Below, in pieces: positions 1 through 8,786 of a DNA stretch of 24,566 bases. Location of the stretch: positions 1-24,566 of the forward strand of contig CAZXQU010000045.1 of assembly GCA_964642545.1 (NCBI GenBank). The letters run 5' to 3'. Under the pieces are notes generated by a model. The model ran no database searches. It had not been told where the DNA came from and saw only the letters and a program-made list of their open reading frames with translations. How positions within the stretch are numbered: the stretch's first letter is position 1; each line of letters starts with the position of its first letter. Position numbers and translations under genes: made by a program. The DNA is from QYOJ01 sp964642545 (lineage in GTDB: Bacteria > Bacteroidota > Bacteroidia > Bacteroidales > FEN-979).

Positions 1-3000
1 TTAATTGTGAGGATAAAGGAGTCAATGGCCGGGGTGTTGCAGGGAGAATTTCCTGTAACAGTTAGGGTAAGGGTGACCGAGCCGGCTGTGACATCTTCTG
101 AGGATGGAGTATACGTCGGGGACAATGTATTTGCATTAACCAGACTCCCTGTTCCTGAGCATGTCCAGATATACGATGAGTAATTAGATACGCTGGCATT
201 ACCTGGAGGGACAGTGAAGTCATCTGTTCCGCATGTGGATGAAGGAGGCCCTGCTTCAGCAACCGGTGCTGCTGTGACTGAGACAGGATAGGCAGAAGAA
301 ACAGTTCCTGAGCCACAGGAGTTTACGCCCTGAACGGTAACGTTTCCGCTTACAGCAGAAGTAGAGTAAGAGACTGTAATGCTATTTGAATTTGCTCCGG
401 AAGTAATGGTTGCTCCCGTTGGAAGGGTCCAAGTGTATGTTGTTGCATTGAGAATTGCAGGGACTGAATAGCCAACACCTGTTTGTCCCTGGCAAACCGG
501 ACTGGTCCCTGTGATGGTTCCGGCGGCTGCAGGAAGGGAAGTGACCGATACGGAGAAATCAGGAGATATGGCGCCGTTTCCACATGAATTGGTTCCGTAT
601 ACTGTAAATACCCCGTTGATGGCCGACGTGGAGAAATTAACGGTAATCGAATTAGTATTATCTCCTGTGATGATGGTTGCTCCGGAAGGGATGGACCATA
701 CATACCCGGTAGCATAAGCAATGGGTGAGACAGAATATACCACACCGTTTTGTCCCTGGCAAACTGTAGCAGATCCGCTGATCGCACCGGCAGCTGAAGG
801 GAGCGGATTTATGGTAATGGGATAGTTCGCAGAAACTGTTCCGTTTCCGCATGTGTTGGTCCCCATCACGGTCAGATTTCCGGAAGTAGCTGTCGAGGAA
901 AATGAGATGGAGACACTGTAGGATGTCCCGGTAACAGTAGCTCCAGTTCCGGAATATGCCCATGTGTAGCTTGATGCATCGGTGATTGCCGTAACTGAAT
1001 ATCCAACTCCTGATTGTCCCTGGCATACAGTTCCCGTCCCTGAGATGGTTCCTGCTGCAGCAGGCAGGGGGCCGACTGTAACTGTGTAGGCAGGGGAAAC
1101 GGTTCCCGATCCGCATGAATTGACACCCTGCAACGTGATGTCGCCACTGATTGCCGAGATGGAAATGAGACTGTAATGATCCTGGTTCCGGAGCCTGAAG
1201 TGATTGTTGCACCGGAAGGTAAGAACCAATTATAACTGGTGGCATTTGCAATGGCAGGAACCGAATATTCAATCCCCGAAAGTCCCTGGCAAACGGAGGC
1301 AGTTCCGCTGATTGTTCCTGCAGAGGAGGGTAAAGGATTTACCGTTATTGCATAAGGTGTGGAGGCAGTTCCGTTTCCGCATGCATTTGTTCCGTAAACC
1401 GTGATATTACCACTGGATGCACCGGTTGCGTAGGCAACAGTGATGGAATTCGTACCCGACCCGGAGGTAATTGATGCCCCTGTTGGCAATGCCCATGTAT
1501 ATCCAGTGGCATTTGTGATGACTGGCACCGAATAGACAACGCCGGTCTCTCCCTGGCATACCGTTGCAGATCCTGATACACTTCCTGCTGCCACCGGCAG
1601 ATCACTTACTGTAATGGCATAGGATGCCGAAACTATACCGTCACCGCATGCGTTGGTCCCCATTACGGTCAGATTTCCTGAGGTGGCCGTTGAGGAAAAG
1701 GAGATGGAGACACTGTTGGATGTTCCTGTAATGGTAGCTCCGGTGCCCGAATAGACCCAGGAATAACTGGTGGCATTTGCGATAGCAGGAACATCATAAG
1801 TGACACCCGACTGTCCCTGGCAAACCGTGGATGTTCCGGTAATCAGCCCTGCAGCTGCTGGCAGAGGATCCACTGTAATAGCGTAGTTGGAGGAGATTGT
1901 CCCGTTTCCACATGCGTTAGTTCCCTGAACAGTTAAGTATCCTGAAGTAGCAGTGGAAGAGAAAGCAATCGAAACTGTATTGGAAGTACCGGTTATTGTT
2001 GCCCCGGTGCCGGAATAGGCCCAGGTATAGCTCAGTGCATTTGAAATAACAGGAACCGTAAAGGAGACACTATTGTCACCCTGGCATACTGTATTAGTTC
2101 CCACGATTGTTCCTGCTGCTGAGGGAAGTTGATCAACAGTTACCGGAAAGGAAGCAGAGGATGTTCCATTTCCGCAGCTGTTGCTTCCGTAAACGGATAC
2201 GTTCCCACTGGAGGCACCAGCCGAATAAGAAACAGTAATGCTTCTGGTGTTGCTTCCGGCTGTGATGGTGGCACCAGCAGGTAATGTCCAGTTATAATCG
2301 GTTGCATTGGCGATATCGGGCACAGAATAGCTAACACCGGTTTGTCCCTGGCAAACAGAGGCATTCCCGGTGATGGTTCCGGCGGCATCTGGAAGGGGAT
2401 TGACCGTAATTGCGTAATTGCCGGAGGTAGCTCCTGAACCACAGGAATTGAGACCAGTAACGGTGAGGTTTCCGGATGTTGCAGATGCTGAAAACGAGAT
2501 CGTAACACTGCTTCCATTACCACTGATTGTCGCTCCGGTTCCGGAGTAAGCCCAGGTGTGGCTAGTTGCGTAGGTAATTGCGGGTACCGAATAGGCCACT
2601 CCGGATTGCCCCTGACAAACTGTGGCAGATCCGCTAATGGTTCCTGCTGCAACAGGAAGCGGATTCACGGTAATTGGGAAGCTCGCAGAAGTTGTACCAC
2701 TCCCGCATGAGTTTGTGCCTGCCACAGTGAGGGTCCCTGAGGTGGCTGTTGTTGAGAAATCTATTGTAATAGAAAGACCGGTTCCATTTATTGTCGCGCC
2801 AGTTCCGGTTGTATAGGTCCAGGAATAGGTTGAAGCATTTGCGATGGTTGGGACAGTATACACAACTCCGGTTTGTCCCTGGCATACTGTTGAAGCTCCG
2901 TTTATATTTCCTGCAGCAGCGGGCAATGGATCAACTGCGATAGCATAGTTTGCTGAAACAGTTCCGCTTCCGCAGCTGTTTGTCCCCAATACTGTGAGGT

Positions 3001-3532
3001 TGCCTCCTGTTGCATTGGTCGCGAAAGAGATTGTTACTGCACTGCCTGATCCTGTTATTGTTGCCCCGGATCCCGAATAAGCCCAGGTATAGCTTGTCGC
3101 ATTTGCAATTGATGGAACGGAATAGGACACACTAGTTTGGCCCTGGCAAACGGTATGAAGCCCTGAAATTAAACCTGCTGCTGCGGGTAGAGGATTGATA
3201 GCAAGCACCATAGCATCTGATACGGGGCTGGTTGTGCAAGTAGCGTTCGTCCCAGTAATGGTGAGTGTTACGCTCCCTGTGGTGATGTCTGCTGCTGAAG
3301 GTGTATATACCGGATGAAGAACCGTTGTGGAAGAAAAAGACCCTGAGCCGGAACTTGTCCAGGCTAACGTGGATGTCCCTGTGGAGTCGGAACCGCTTAA
3401 TGTGTAAGTTGATCCCTGGCAAATTGTTGCATACGACCCTGCGGTAACAGCAATAGGACATTGGGCACTCAATTGAAATGAAAGCGATAGGAAAACTATG
3501 GTAGTGATGAGAAGGGGTAAATGTTTTTTCAT
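1..3532 (-). CDS. Giant secreted PKD-like repeat adhesin, N-terminal part, frameshifted, runs off the left edge
   Basis: This is probably a cell-surface or secreted adhesin. The start is the ATG at 3532, which opens a signal peptide of about 24 residues ending SFQLSAQ; an upstream in-frame ATG at 3595 would bury that signal. After it comes one Ig-like domain of about 90 residues, then 11 tandem repeats of about 88 residues of the PKD_6 type (cores VCQGQ, YTW, GATIT, NSCGSG). A second domain resembling the first follows at the left edge. Each repeat keeps two cysteines, in VCQG and in N[SA]CG, which could form a disulfide. Reading is continuous to about 1157, where one base is missing. After shifting frame, the repeat pattern resumes and stays open to position 1. 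The C-terminus, where a sorting domain would be expected, lies outside the window. Whether the frameshift is biological or an assembly error cannot be told here. Confidence 0.85.
273..3193 (-). repeat. Eleven tandem ~265-bp repeats encoding PKD_6-like domains
   Basis: The array spans about 2921 bp, or 265.5 bp per unit. Each unit starts with a motif like PLPAAAGTISG, followed by VCQGQ, YSVP, and a strand ending in NSCGSGT or NACGNGT. Two subtypes are interspersed: units with YSGTGATITG (1, 3, 5, 6, 9, with 2 close to this) and units with LPSGATITSGS (4, 7, 8, 10, 11). Interspersed subtypes suggest growth by duplication of groups of units. The units are similar in protein but clearly diverged in DNA, so this is an old array. 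Confidence 0.9.
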
Positions 3533-3727
3533 ATTTGCAGATATTTGAAAAAAACTATCTTTTTGGTAGTGTTTGGGAGAGCAAAATGTTATCAATTTTT
3601 ATTGACAGAACATAATCCTAATCAAAAGTAAACTATTTAACCCAGTGTTTTACGGCAATCAGCCGAAAAAGTTACCATAGTCTTGTTTCTTGAAATTAGA
3701 TTATGCTCAGCTTCTAATTGCCAAAAC

Positions 3728-4780
3728 TTATTTATTGATAACAAACCTCTTTTGCAGATAGATTTTTCCATAAGAAAGTACTATCGTATAAATCCCTGGT
3801 GATGGAGGACTCAGATCGATCATTACGGTAGATTCATTGTTAATTCCGACCTTGTTTTTACTATAGATTTCCATTCCAACAGAGTTGAATACTCTCAAAA
3901 GAGCAGAAATGTCTTCTTTTACATAGAATTCAATAGTAAATATGCCGTTGTTGGGATTTGGGAAGATGTTGAAAGATATTTGCTCATTTTCTTGAATTCC
4001 TGTGATAACATGATACAATTGGTTTGATGTATCAGAGGAGCATACATTTATAGTTACAACTGTTGAATAATTTCCGGTTTGTGTTGCAAGATAGGTTTGT
4101 TCTGTTGCTCCGGGGATTAAACTGCTGTTGAAATACCATTGGTTCCCAAAAGGAGCGGATGAAGTTAACATGTTTCCTCCGATTTCTGAAACAGTTGGTG
4201 TTGGTGGAGTGGGGAAAATGTCGATAGCGTAAGGGGGTGAAATATTGCCATCTCCACATGCATTTGATCCGTAAACTGTCGTGTCGCCAGATTGGACAGT
4301 TGTTCCAAAATCAACTAGGATGCTATTGGTGTTACTCCCTGATACAATAACTGCTCCGGTTGGAACTGTCCATATATAGTCAGTAGCGGATGCAATTGGT
4401 TCCACTGTGAATGAAACCCCCAATTGTGGCGTACAGATATGATTTGTGCCGGTTATCGGACCAGCATCTGCAGGAAGTTGGTTAACGTCAACATTGATCA
4501 AGGAGGAGACCCCGTTGCCACAAAAATTATTGCCATAAACTTCTACTGTTCCTGAAGTTGAATTGATTGAGAAATCAACGACGATGGTAGTCGTCCCCAT
4601 CCCTGAACTGATAGTTGCTCCTGGAGGCAGGAGCCATAAGTAGATAATGGCATTTGCTATCGGATCTGTTGTGTAGGTTATATTTGTTGCTCAGGCGCAG
4701 ACTTCAGTTGGTCCCTGAATACTCCCAGCAGGGGATGGTAACGGATCTACAACAACAGGTAGCTGTGCTGCCGATGCCGT
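3728..4780 (-). pseudogene. 3' remnant of a second PKD-repeat adhesin with a T9SS type A sorting domain
   Basis: The reading frame ends at 3728 with a typical type IX secretion C-terminal sorting domain of about 75 residues: FNIFPNPNNG near its start, then GIYTIVLSYG and KRFVINK at the end. Upstream are two or three PKD_6-like repeats of the same family as the neighbouring adhesin. A TGA at 4691-4693 interrupts the frame inside a repeat, right after EVCA, where the neighbour reads VCQG. Homology continues through the stop to about 4780 (ending at TASAAQLPVVVDPLP) and then stops abruptly, with no signal peptide or start. An ATG at 4600 could start a 290-residue product, but it lies inside a repeat and has no export signal. 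I read this as a 5'-truncated, decayed paralogue. Confidence 0.75.
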
Positions 4781-4866
4781 TTTTCTCAATGAGGAGTGAT
4801 GAAGTGATGACTGCCTATGCCAAGGCTACGGCGCTTGAAAGGTGATGAGGGGTGATGTTTATCCGG

Positions 4867-4933
4867 CGTCCAGCATCCAGTGAAGAGATCGTACCTCGTA
4901 CTTCCAGTTCTAAGTTCTAACTTCTAACTTGGA
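4867..4933. repeat. Heptamer-periodic array at the 3' end of fabH
   Basis: From about 4868 the sequence repeats with a 7-nt period while the word changes: GTCCAGC, ATCCAGT, then TCGTACC (4889), TCGTACT (4896), TCCAGTT (4903), CTAAGTT (4910), CTAACTT (4917), CTAACTT (4924). The TAG stop of fabH (complement of 4924-4926) falls inside the last unit. It belongs to the same class as the arrays at 7088-7129 and 7181-7257. Confidence 0.7.
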
Positions 4934-5922
4934 TCATACGCCCATTTCAACCAGATCGAGCCCCAGGTAAATCCGCCTCCGAAGGCAGCTAGGATGATGT
5001 TGTCGCCTTTTTTGAGCTGATTCTCCCACTCCCAGAGACAGAGAGGAATGGTGGCGCCGGTCGTGTTGCCGTAACGCTGGATATTGATCATCACCTTTTC
5101 TTTGTTGATACCCATACGGCGGGCCGTGGCATCGATGATGCGCAGGTTGGCCTGGTGCGGAACAAGCCAGGCCACATCTTCCGATGTAAGATTATTTTTT
5201 TTCATGATTTCCACAGAAATATCGGCCATCTTGGTAACGGCAAATTTGAATACCGATTGTCCCTCCTGGAAGATGTAATGCTCTTTGTTATCAATTGTTT
5301 CATACGAAGGAGGTCTCAACGATCCGCCGGCTTTCATATGAAGATATGGGAACCCCGACCCGTCGGTTCCGAAGATGGAGTCCATGATCCCAACCTCTTC
5401 CGTGGTAGGTTCGAGCAACAGAGCACCAGCAGCATCCCCAAAAAGGATGCAGGTTTCACGGTTTGTATAATCGGTGATAGAGGACATTTTATCGGCTCCG
5501 ACAACAATCACTTTTTTGCAGGCACCCGATTCAATGTATCTGGTGGCAGTAATGATAGCAAACATCAGTCCTGAGCAAGCGGCATTCATATCAAAACTGA
5601 ATGCATTCATGATGCCGGTTTTATGACTGATCAGGTTCGCTGTAGCAGGAAACATCATATCAGGTGTAACCGTAGCACAGATGACGAGATCGATCTCACC
5701 CGGCGAGGTGTTTGTCTTCTCAAGTAACCTCCTTACCGCTTCAGCGCCCATATCGGAAGTGCCCAACCCTTCTCCTTTCTGTATATGCCGTTCTTTGATG
5801 CCGGTTCGGGAAGTGATCCATTCGTCGGATGTGTCGACCATGCTCTCCAACTCTTTGTTGGTAAGAATATACGGAGGGGCCCACCCCTGAATTCCCGATA
5901 TTTTAGCTCTGATCTTTGTCAT
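4924..5922 (-). CDS. fabH: 3-oxoacyl-ACP synthase III (KAS III)
   Basis: A 332-residue protein that starts fatty acid synthesis by condensing an acyl-CoA primer with malonyl-ACP in the cytoplasm. The thiolase-fold triad is visible: Cys116 in NAACSG, His256 in VPHQAN and Asn286 in YGNTTGA. The N-terminal TSDEWITSRTGIKER block and the C-terminal GGGFTWGS are typical of the family, and the length is normal. The ATG at 5922 follows the plsX stop by 9 bp, the usual plsX-fabH order, so the two are very likely cotranscribed and coupled. The last codons run into a heptamer repeat array that provides the stop. Confidence 0.97.
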   Translation of the reverse strand: MTKIRAKISGIQGWAPPYILTNKELESMVDTSDEWITSRTGIKERHIQKGEGLGTSDMGAEAVRRLLEKTNTSPGEIDLVICATVTPDMMFPATANLISHKTGIMNAFSFDMNAACSGLMFAIITATRYIESGACKKVIVVGADKMSSITDYTNRETCILFGDAAGALLLEPTTEEVGIMDSIFGTDGSGFPYLHMKAGGSLRPPSYETIDNKEHYIFQEGQSVFKFAVTKMADISVEIMKKNNLTSEDVAWLVPHQANLRIIDATARRMGINKEKVMINIQRYGNTTGATIPLCLWEWENQLKKGDNIILAAFGGGFTWGSIWLKWAYDPS

Positions 5923-5931
5923 AGAGAGAAT

Positions 5932-6891
5932 TTAGATATTGTTAATGGCATATTTTTCAAATGCTTGCTTGATCTTATGAGGGAGTTTGGCTTTATGGAT
6001 CTCTTTGGATAAGAGAAGCATCTGCCGGATTGCTTTCCCGTTGGATATCCCGTGACCAACAATCACATTGGAATTGACTCCCAGAATGGGTGATCCGCCG
6101 TAATTTTCGTAGTTGAATCTTTCGAGATAGGCATCTTTGATCCCACGTTTCACCATCACTCTGTACATCGCTTCAGCCTGTTTGAGTACAATATTTCCAA
6201 CAAAACCATCGCAAACAATTACATCCACCCGGTCGCGGAAAAGGTCTCTTCCTTCTACATTCCCGATAAAGTTGTAGTCCTTGGCATCTTTCATGATCTG
6301 ATAAGCCGATTGGGTGGTGAGGTTGCCTTTTTTCTCTTCCGTACCGATGTTCAAGAGGCCAACACGTGGAGTTTTCACATGCAATACATGCTCAGCAAAC
6401 AGTGATCCAAGCAGTCCGAATTGGTACATCACATCCGGCTTGCTGTCGGGGTTGGTACCCACATCAATCAGGATGGTGGAACCACCGTTCTCTTTTGGTA
6501 TGTAAGCAGGGGTACTGGGCCTGATAACGCCCTGGATGTTATTGACACTATAAATTGCTCCAACCATCATGGCTCCACTGCTTCCGGCACTGGCAAATGA
6601 GTGAATCTCTTTGTGCTTCAGCATCCTGAATCCAACGGCAATACTGGAATTTGGCTTGGCAACAAGCGCTTTGGTAGGAGATTCCCCCATCTCAATCTGA
6701 TCGGGCGCATCCACTATGTCAAACAAATCGGGGCTTACACTCTCCTCTTTGAAGAATGTAAGGATTGCATCCTGGTCACCGATTAATACAATACGGTCAC
6801 TCTTGGGAAGCTCCTTTTGAATGAGTAAGGCCCCGTGTAGCGTCGATTTTGGCGCGAAGTCTCCCCCGGAAACATCTAAACCGATTCGCAT
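5932..6891 (-). CDS. plsX: Phosphate acyltransferase PlsX
   Basis: A 319-residue enzyme that converts acyl-ACP to acyl-phosphate, the donor for phospholipid synthesis by PlsY; it acts peripherally at the inner membrane. Family landmarks are present in order: the N-terminal GLDVSGGDFAP, MGESPTKAL (68-76), SAGSSGAMM (101-109), LNIGTEEKKG, GNVEGRDL, CDGFVGN, YGGSPILGV and GHG near the end. Length is normal. It lies 2 bp after rpmF and 9 bp before fabH in the widespread rpmF-plsX-fabH order, which ties membrane lipid supply to ribosome synthesis. Confidence 0.97.
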   Translation of the reverse strand: MRIGLDVSGGDFAPKSTLHGALLIQKELPKSDRIVLIGDQDAILTFFKEESVSPDLFDIVDAPDQIEMGESPTKALVAKPNSSIAVGFRMLKHKEIHSFASAGSSGAMMVGAIYSVNNIQGVIRPSTPAYIPKENGGSTILIDVGTNPDSKPDVMYQFGLLGSLFAEHVLHVKTPRVGLLNIGTEEKKGNLTTQSAYQIMKDAKDYNFIGNVEGRDLFRDRVDVIVCDGFVGNIVLKQAEAMYRVMVKRGIKDAYLERFNYENYGGSPILGVNSNVIVGHGISNGKAIRQMLLLSKEIHKAKLPHKIKQAFEKYAINNI

Positions 6892-6893
6892 GA

Positions 6894-7079
6894 TTATTCG
6901 GCTGCTGCTTTATTGATAGCAGGTTTCCCTTTGTAGTATCCGCACTCTTTACAAACTCTGTGGTACAGAACTGTTGCACCGCAATTGGAACAAACGGAGA
7001 ATGTCGATATTTCGCCCTTGTAATGTGTCCTTCTTTTATCTCTCCGTTGATTCGAAATTTTTCGCTTCGGATGTGGCAT
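6894..7079 (-). CDS. rpmF: 50S ribosomal protein L32
   Basis: A 61-residue basic protein of the large ribosomal subunit. It begins with the standard MPHPKRKIS and has a zinc-ribbon type cysteine set, Cys30-x2-Cys33 and Cys43-x2-Cys46, so this is the zinc-binding form. The ATG at 7079 is unambiguous. It sits 2 bp upstream of plsX. Upstream, 157 bp separate it from DUF177, more than the usual tight spacing, and that gap is filled with heptamer-periodic sequence. Confidence 0.97.
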   Translation of the reverse strand: MPHPKRKISNQRRDKRRTHYKGEISTFSVCSNCGATVLYHRVCKECGYYKGKPAINKAAAE

Positions 7080-7087
7080 AATGTTTC

Positions 7088-7129
7088 AATTAAGAATTAA
7101 CAATTGAGAATTACGAATTCAATTTCATT
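7088..7129. repeat. Heptamer-periodic AT-rich array upstream of rpmF
   Basis: Six consecutive 7-nt units share phase: AATTAAG (7088), AATTAAC, AATTGAG, AATTACG, AATTCAA, TTTCATT (ending 7129). It lies in the DUF177-rpmF spacer and so is probably inside the operon transcript. Confidence 0.65.
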
Positions 7130-7180
7130 TCCCTGATTGTCGTTCGCAATTCGTATTTTTATCTTGAGAATTATTCTTTT

Positions 7181-7257
7181 TTTCGTATTTCGTATTTCGT
7201 AATTCATAATTCGTAATTTGTCTTACGTCTTACGTCTCACGTCTTACGTCTTACGTC
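7181..7257. repeat. Eleven-unit phase-locked heptamer array covering the 3' end of DUF177
   Basis: Eleven contiguous 7-nt units without a phase break: TTTCGTA three times (7181-7201), ATTCATA (7202), ATTCGTA (7209), ATTTGTC (7216), TTACGTC twice (7223-7236), TCACGTC (7237), TTACGTC twice (7244-7257). The word drifts from TTTCGTA to TTACGTC while the period stays 7. The last three units are the 3' end of the DUF177 gene, and the variant TCACGTC supplies its TGA stop on the minus strand. Confidence 0.85.
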
Positions 7258-7758
7258 CTTCAGCTTCTCCCACCTCGGGTCCTGCGCCCTGCTGTGTATC
7301 AATTCATTCAGTTTTGTAAGCATGTCGGGATTGCAGGAGCTGTTTCCCTGATCATCCTCCTCGTGCACCCGTTTCATCGGTAATAGCAGGTGGATGTATT
7401 CATATAGAAACGGTGAAACATCAATCTGGGTCTCTGATTCCGGGATAATCTGGACCTCTTCGTCCAACTCCGAGAACTCCTCCCCGAACTTCACAATCAG
7501 TCGCTCTTTTCCATTAATAGGAATCGTGACAGGGTCAGCACATCTGTCACAGGGTAATGAAACTTCGCCATCAATGGTAAACAAAAAGATAAGCATCCTA
7601 TCATCTTTCTCCAGGTCGATGTGAATATTCAGCTCACCTTCACTGATTTCACTCTTCTCAAAATGCTCAAAGAACTTCCTGTCAATCTGCAGATCGTACG
7701 TGTGAATTCCGGGTTTCAATCCCCGAAAAGGAATGATGAATGAATCTAAGGGTTTCAC
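7237..7758 (-). CDS. DUF177 (YceD) family protein
   Basis: A 173-residue cytoplasmic protein of the YceD/DUF177 family, commonly encoded next to rpmF and linked to 23S rRNA and large-subunit accumulation. It has the CDRC motif (70-73), an acidic middle part, and Cys142 before a PDMLTKLNEL segment, as in Bacteroidota homologues. I chose the GTG at 7758 (VKPLDSFIIPF): a longer reading from a TTG at 7785 would start inside the promoter -7 box, and homologues begin near KxLxxFxIPF. The last six residues (DVRRKT) and the stop come from the heptamer repeat, so the C-terminus is probably a recent addition after DPRWEKLK. It is the first gene of the rpmF-plsX-fabH operon. Confidence 0.85.
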   Translation of the reverse strand: MKPLDSFIIPFRGLKPGIHTYDLQIDRKFFEHFEKSEISEGELNIHIDLEKDDRMLIFLFTIDGEVSLPCDRCADPVTIPINGKERLIVKFGEEFSELDEEVQIIPESETQIDVSPFLYEYIHLLLPMKRVHEEDDQGNSSCNPDMLTKLNELIHSRAQDPRWEKLKDVRRKT

Positions 7759-7782
7759 GCGCCGGGTTTTACAAAAAGAGGG

Positions 7783-7814
7783 CAAAATTACACATTATAA
7801 TTATTAATAACAAA
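7783..7814 (-). promoter_or_regulatory. Bacteroidota-type promoter for DUF177-rpmF-plsX-fabH
   Basis: On the minus strand there is TTTG (complement of 7811-7814), a 20-nt spacer and TAATTTTG (complement of 7783-7790), a full match to TTTG-N19-21-TAnnTTTG. The predicted start of transcription gives a leader of about 20 nt before the GTG at 7758 and rules out the upstream TTG. Confidence 0.75.
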
Positions 7815-7838
7815 TTACGATATTTACTATCAAATACA

Positions 7839-7846
7839 TATGTTTG
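7839..7846 (+). promoter_or_regulatory. Probable -7 box for proline dehydrogenase
   Basis: TATGTTTG matches TAnnTTTG and lies 27 bp before the ATG at 7873. The -33 position at 20-nt spacing is TTAC, a poor match to TTTG, so the promoter may be weak or need an activator. It is divergent from the DUF177 promoter. Confidence 0.5.
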
Positions 7847-7872
7847 CACTATAATTCCAAAAAATTACTACC

Positions 7873-8784
7873 ATGTTTAACAAACTTATCTCCCACTTGC
7901 TCCCCTTCATGCCCAAGAAGCTTGTCTGGCTCTTCTCTAAGAAGTATATTGCCGGAGTAACGATCGACGATGCCCTTCGTATCTGCCACGAGATGAATGG
8001 TGCGGGTATGATGATTACCATCGACCTTTTGGGCGAATTCATAACGAGGTTGGATGAAGCCACCGCTTACAAAGATACATATCTCGAAATAATTGACCGG
8101 GTAGAGGCCGATCGGATAAATGGAAATTACTCGCTTAAGCCTACCATGTTCGGACTTCTCATCGACGAGGAGGTCTGCTACAGGAATATCCGGGAAATCG
8201 TTGCCAAAGCAGCTTCGTTCAATAACTTTGTTCGGGTCGACATGGAAGATTCTCAGTGTGTTGACCGGGAGATCAAGTTATTCAGGCGACTCAAAGAGGA
8301 GTTCCCGAAAAATGTTGGTTTGGTTTTCCAGGCCTATATGAAACGCACACTGCAGGATATCAAAGATCTCCACGACCTGCATTTGGCCGACAACCCATTG
8401 AATTTCAGACTCTGCAAGGGAATCTATGTTGAACCGGAAGCGATCGCCTATAAGAAATATGGAGAGATCAACGACCATTTCCTGAAGGACCTGGAGTACA
8501 TTTTCCAGCAAGGGATCTACCCTGGAATTGCAACTCATGACAAGGTGCTGGTGGAAGGCGCTTATGAGCTGATCAGTAAGTACAAGGTTGCCACAGAGAA
8601 CTACGAATTCCAGATGCTCTATGGCGTTACACCTGAACTCAGGAAGAGCATTGTAGATGCCGGTCACCACCTGCGGGTCTATGTTCCTTTCGGGAAAGAC
8701 TGGTTTGGCTACTCCACACGCCGCCTCAAAGAGAACCCCAAAATGGCAAGCCACATTATCAAGGCGATATTTGTGCAGGGGTAG
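7873..8784 (+). CDS. Proline dehydrogenase (monofunctional PRODH)
   Basis: A 303-residue flavoenzyme that oxidises proline to pyrroline-5-carboxylate, the first step of proline catabolism, passing electrons to quinone. It is the PRODH barrel alone, without the P5C dehydrogenase half of full PutA, as is usual in Bacteroidota. Visible family features are FVRVDMEDS in the barrel, VFQAYMKRT, LCKGIYVEP, GIATHD and, near the C-terminus, the substrate-binding YSTRRLKENP. The ATG at 7873 fits the promoter upstream. Its stop is 2 bp from that of the convergent next gene. No P5C dehydrogenase gene is adjacent. Confidence 0.93.
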   Translation: MFNKLISHLLPFMPKKLVWLFSKKYIAGVTIDDALRICHEMNGAGMMITIDLLGEFITRLDEATAYKDTYLEIIDRVEADRINGNYSLKPTMFGLLIDEEVCYRNIREIVAKAASFNNFVRVDMEDSQCVDREIKLFRRLKEEFPKNVGLVFQAYMKRTLQDIKDLHDLHLADNPLNFRLCKGIYVEPEAIAYKKYGEINDHFLKDLEYIFQQGIYPGIATHDKVLVEGAYELISKYKVATENYEFQMLYGVTPELRKSIVDAGHHLRVYVPFGKDWFGYSTRRLKENPKMASHIIKAIFVQG

Positions 8785-8786
8785 GA

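Noticed and set aside
872..1156. The tail of the first adhesin frame after the frameshift (residues beginning SRQSVATS).
   Set aside because: It does not resemble the repeat family, while the next frame resumes the repeat exactly, so this tail is an artefact of the shift.
658..1272. Long open frames in other registers across the adhesin (also 62-316, 350-787, 1345-1605, 2140-2652).
   Set aside because: They are out-of-frame shadows of the low-complexity Ser/Thr/Gly coding; only one register shows the PKD repeat pattern.
273..3193. Regular ~265-bp repeats suggested a CRISPR-like or satellite array.
   Set aside because: The units are in-frame protein repeats, diverged in DNA, without the short identical repeat and unique spacer structure of CRISPR.
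3640..3680. CGGC-N5-GCCG hairpin after the adhesin remnant as a terminator.
   Set aside because: The stem is only 4 bp and no T-run follows on the minus strand.
4654..4845. Plus-strand open frame over the adhesin remnant.
   Set aside because: No recognisable domain; most of it is antisense to the repeat remnant.
5155..5574. Plus-strand open frame across fabH.
   Set aside because: Antisense shadow with no domain signature or promoter.
8278..8754. Minus-strand open frame across proline dehydrogenase.
   Set aside because: Antisense shadow of a well-conserved enzyme.
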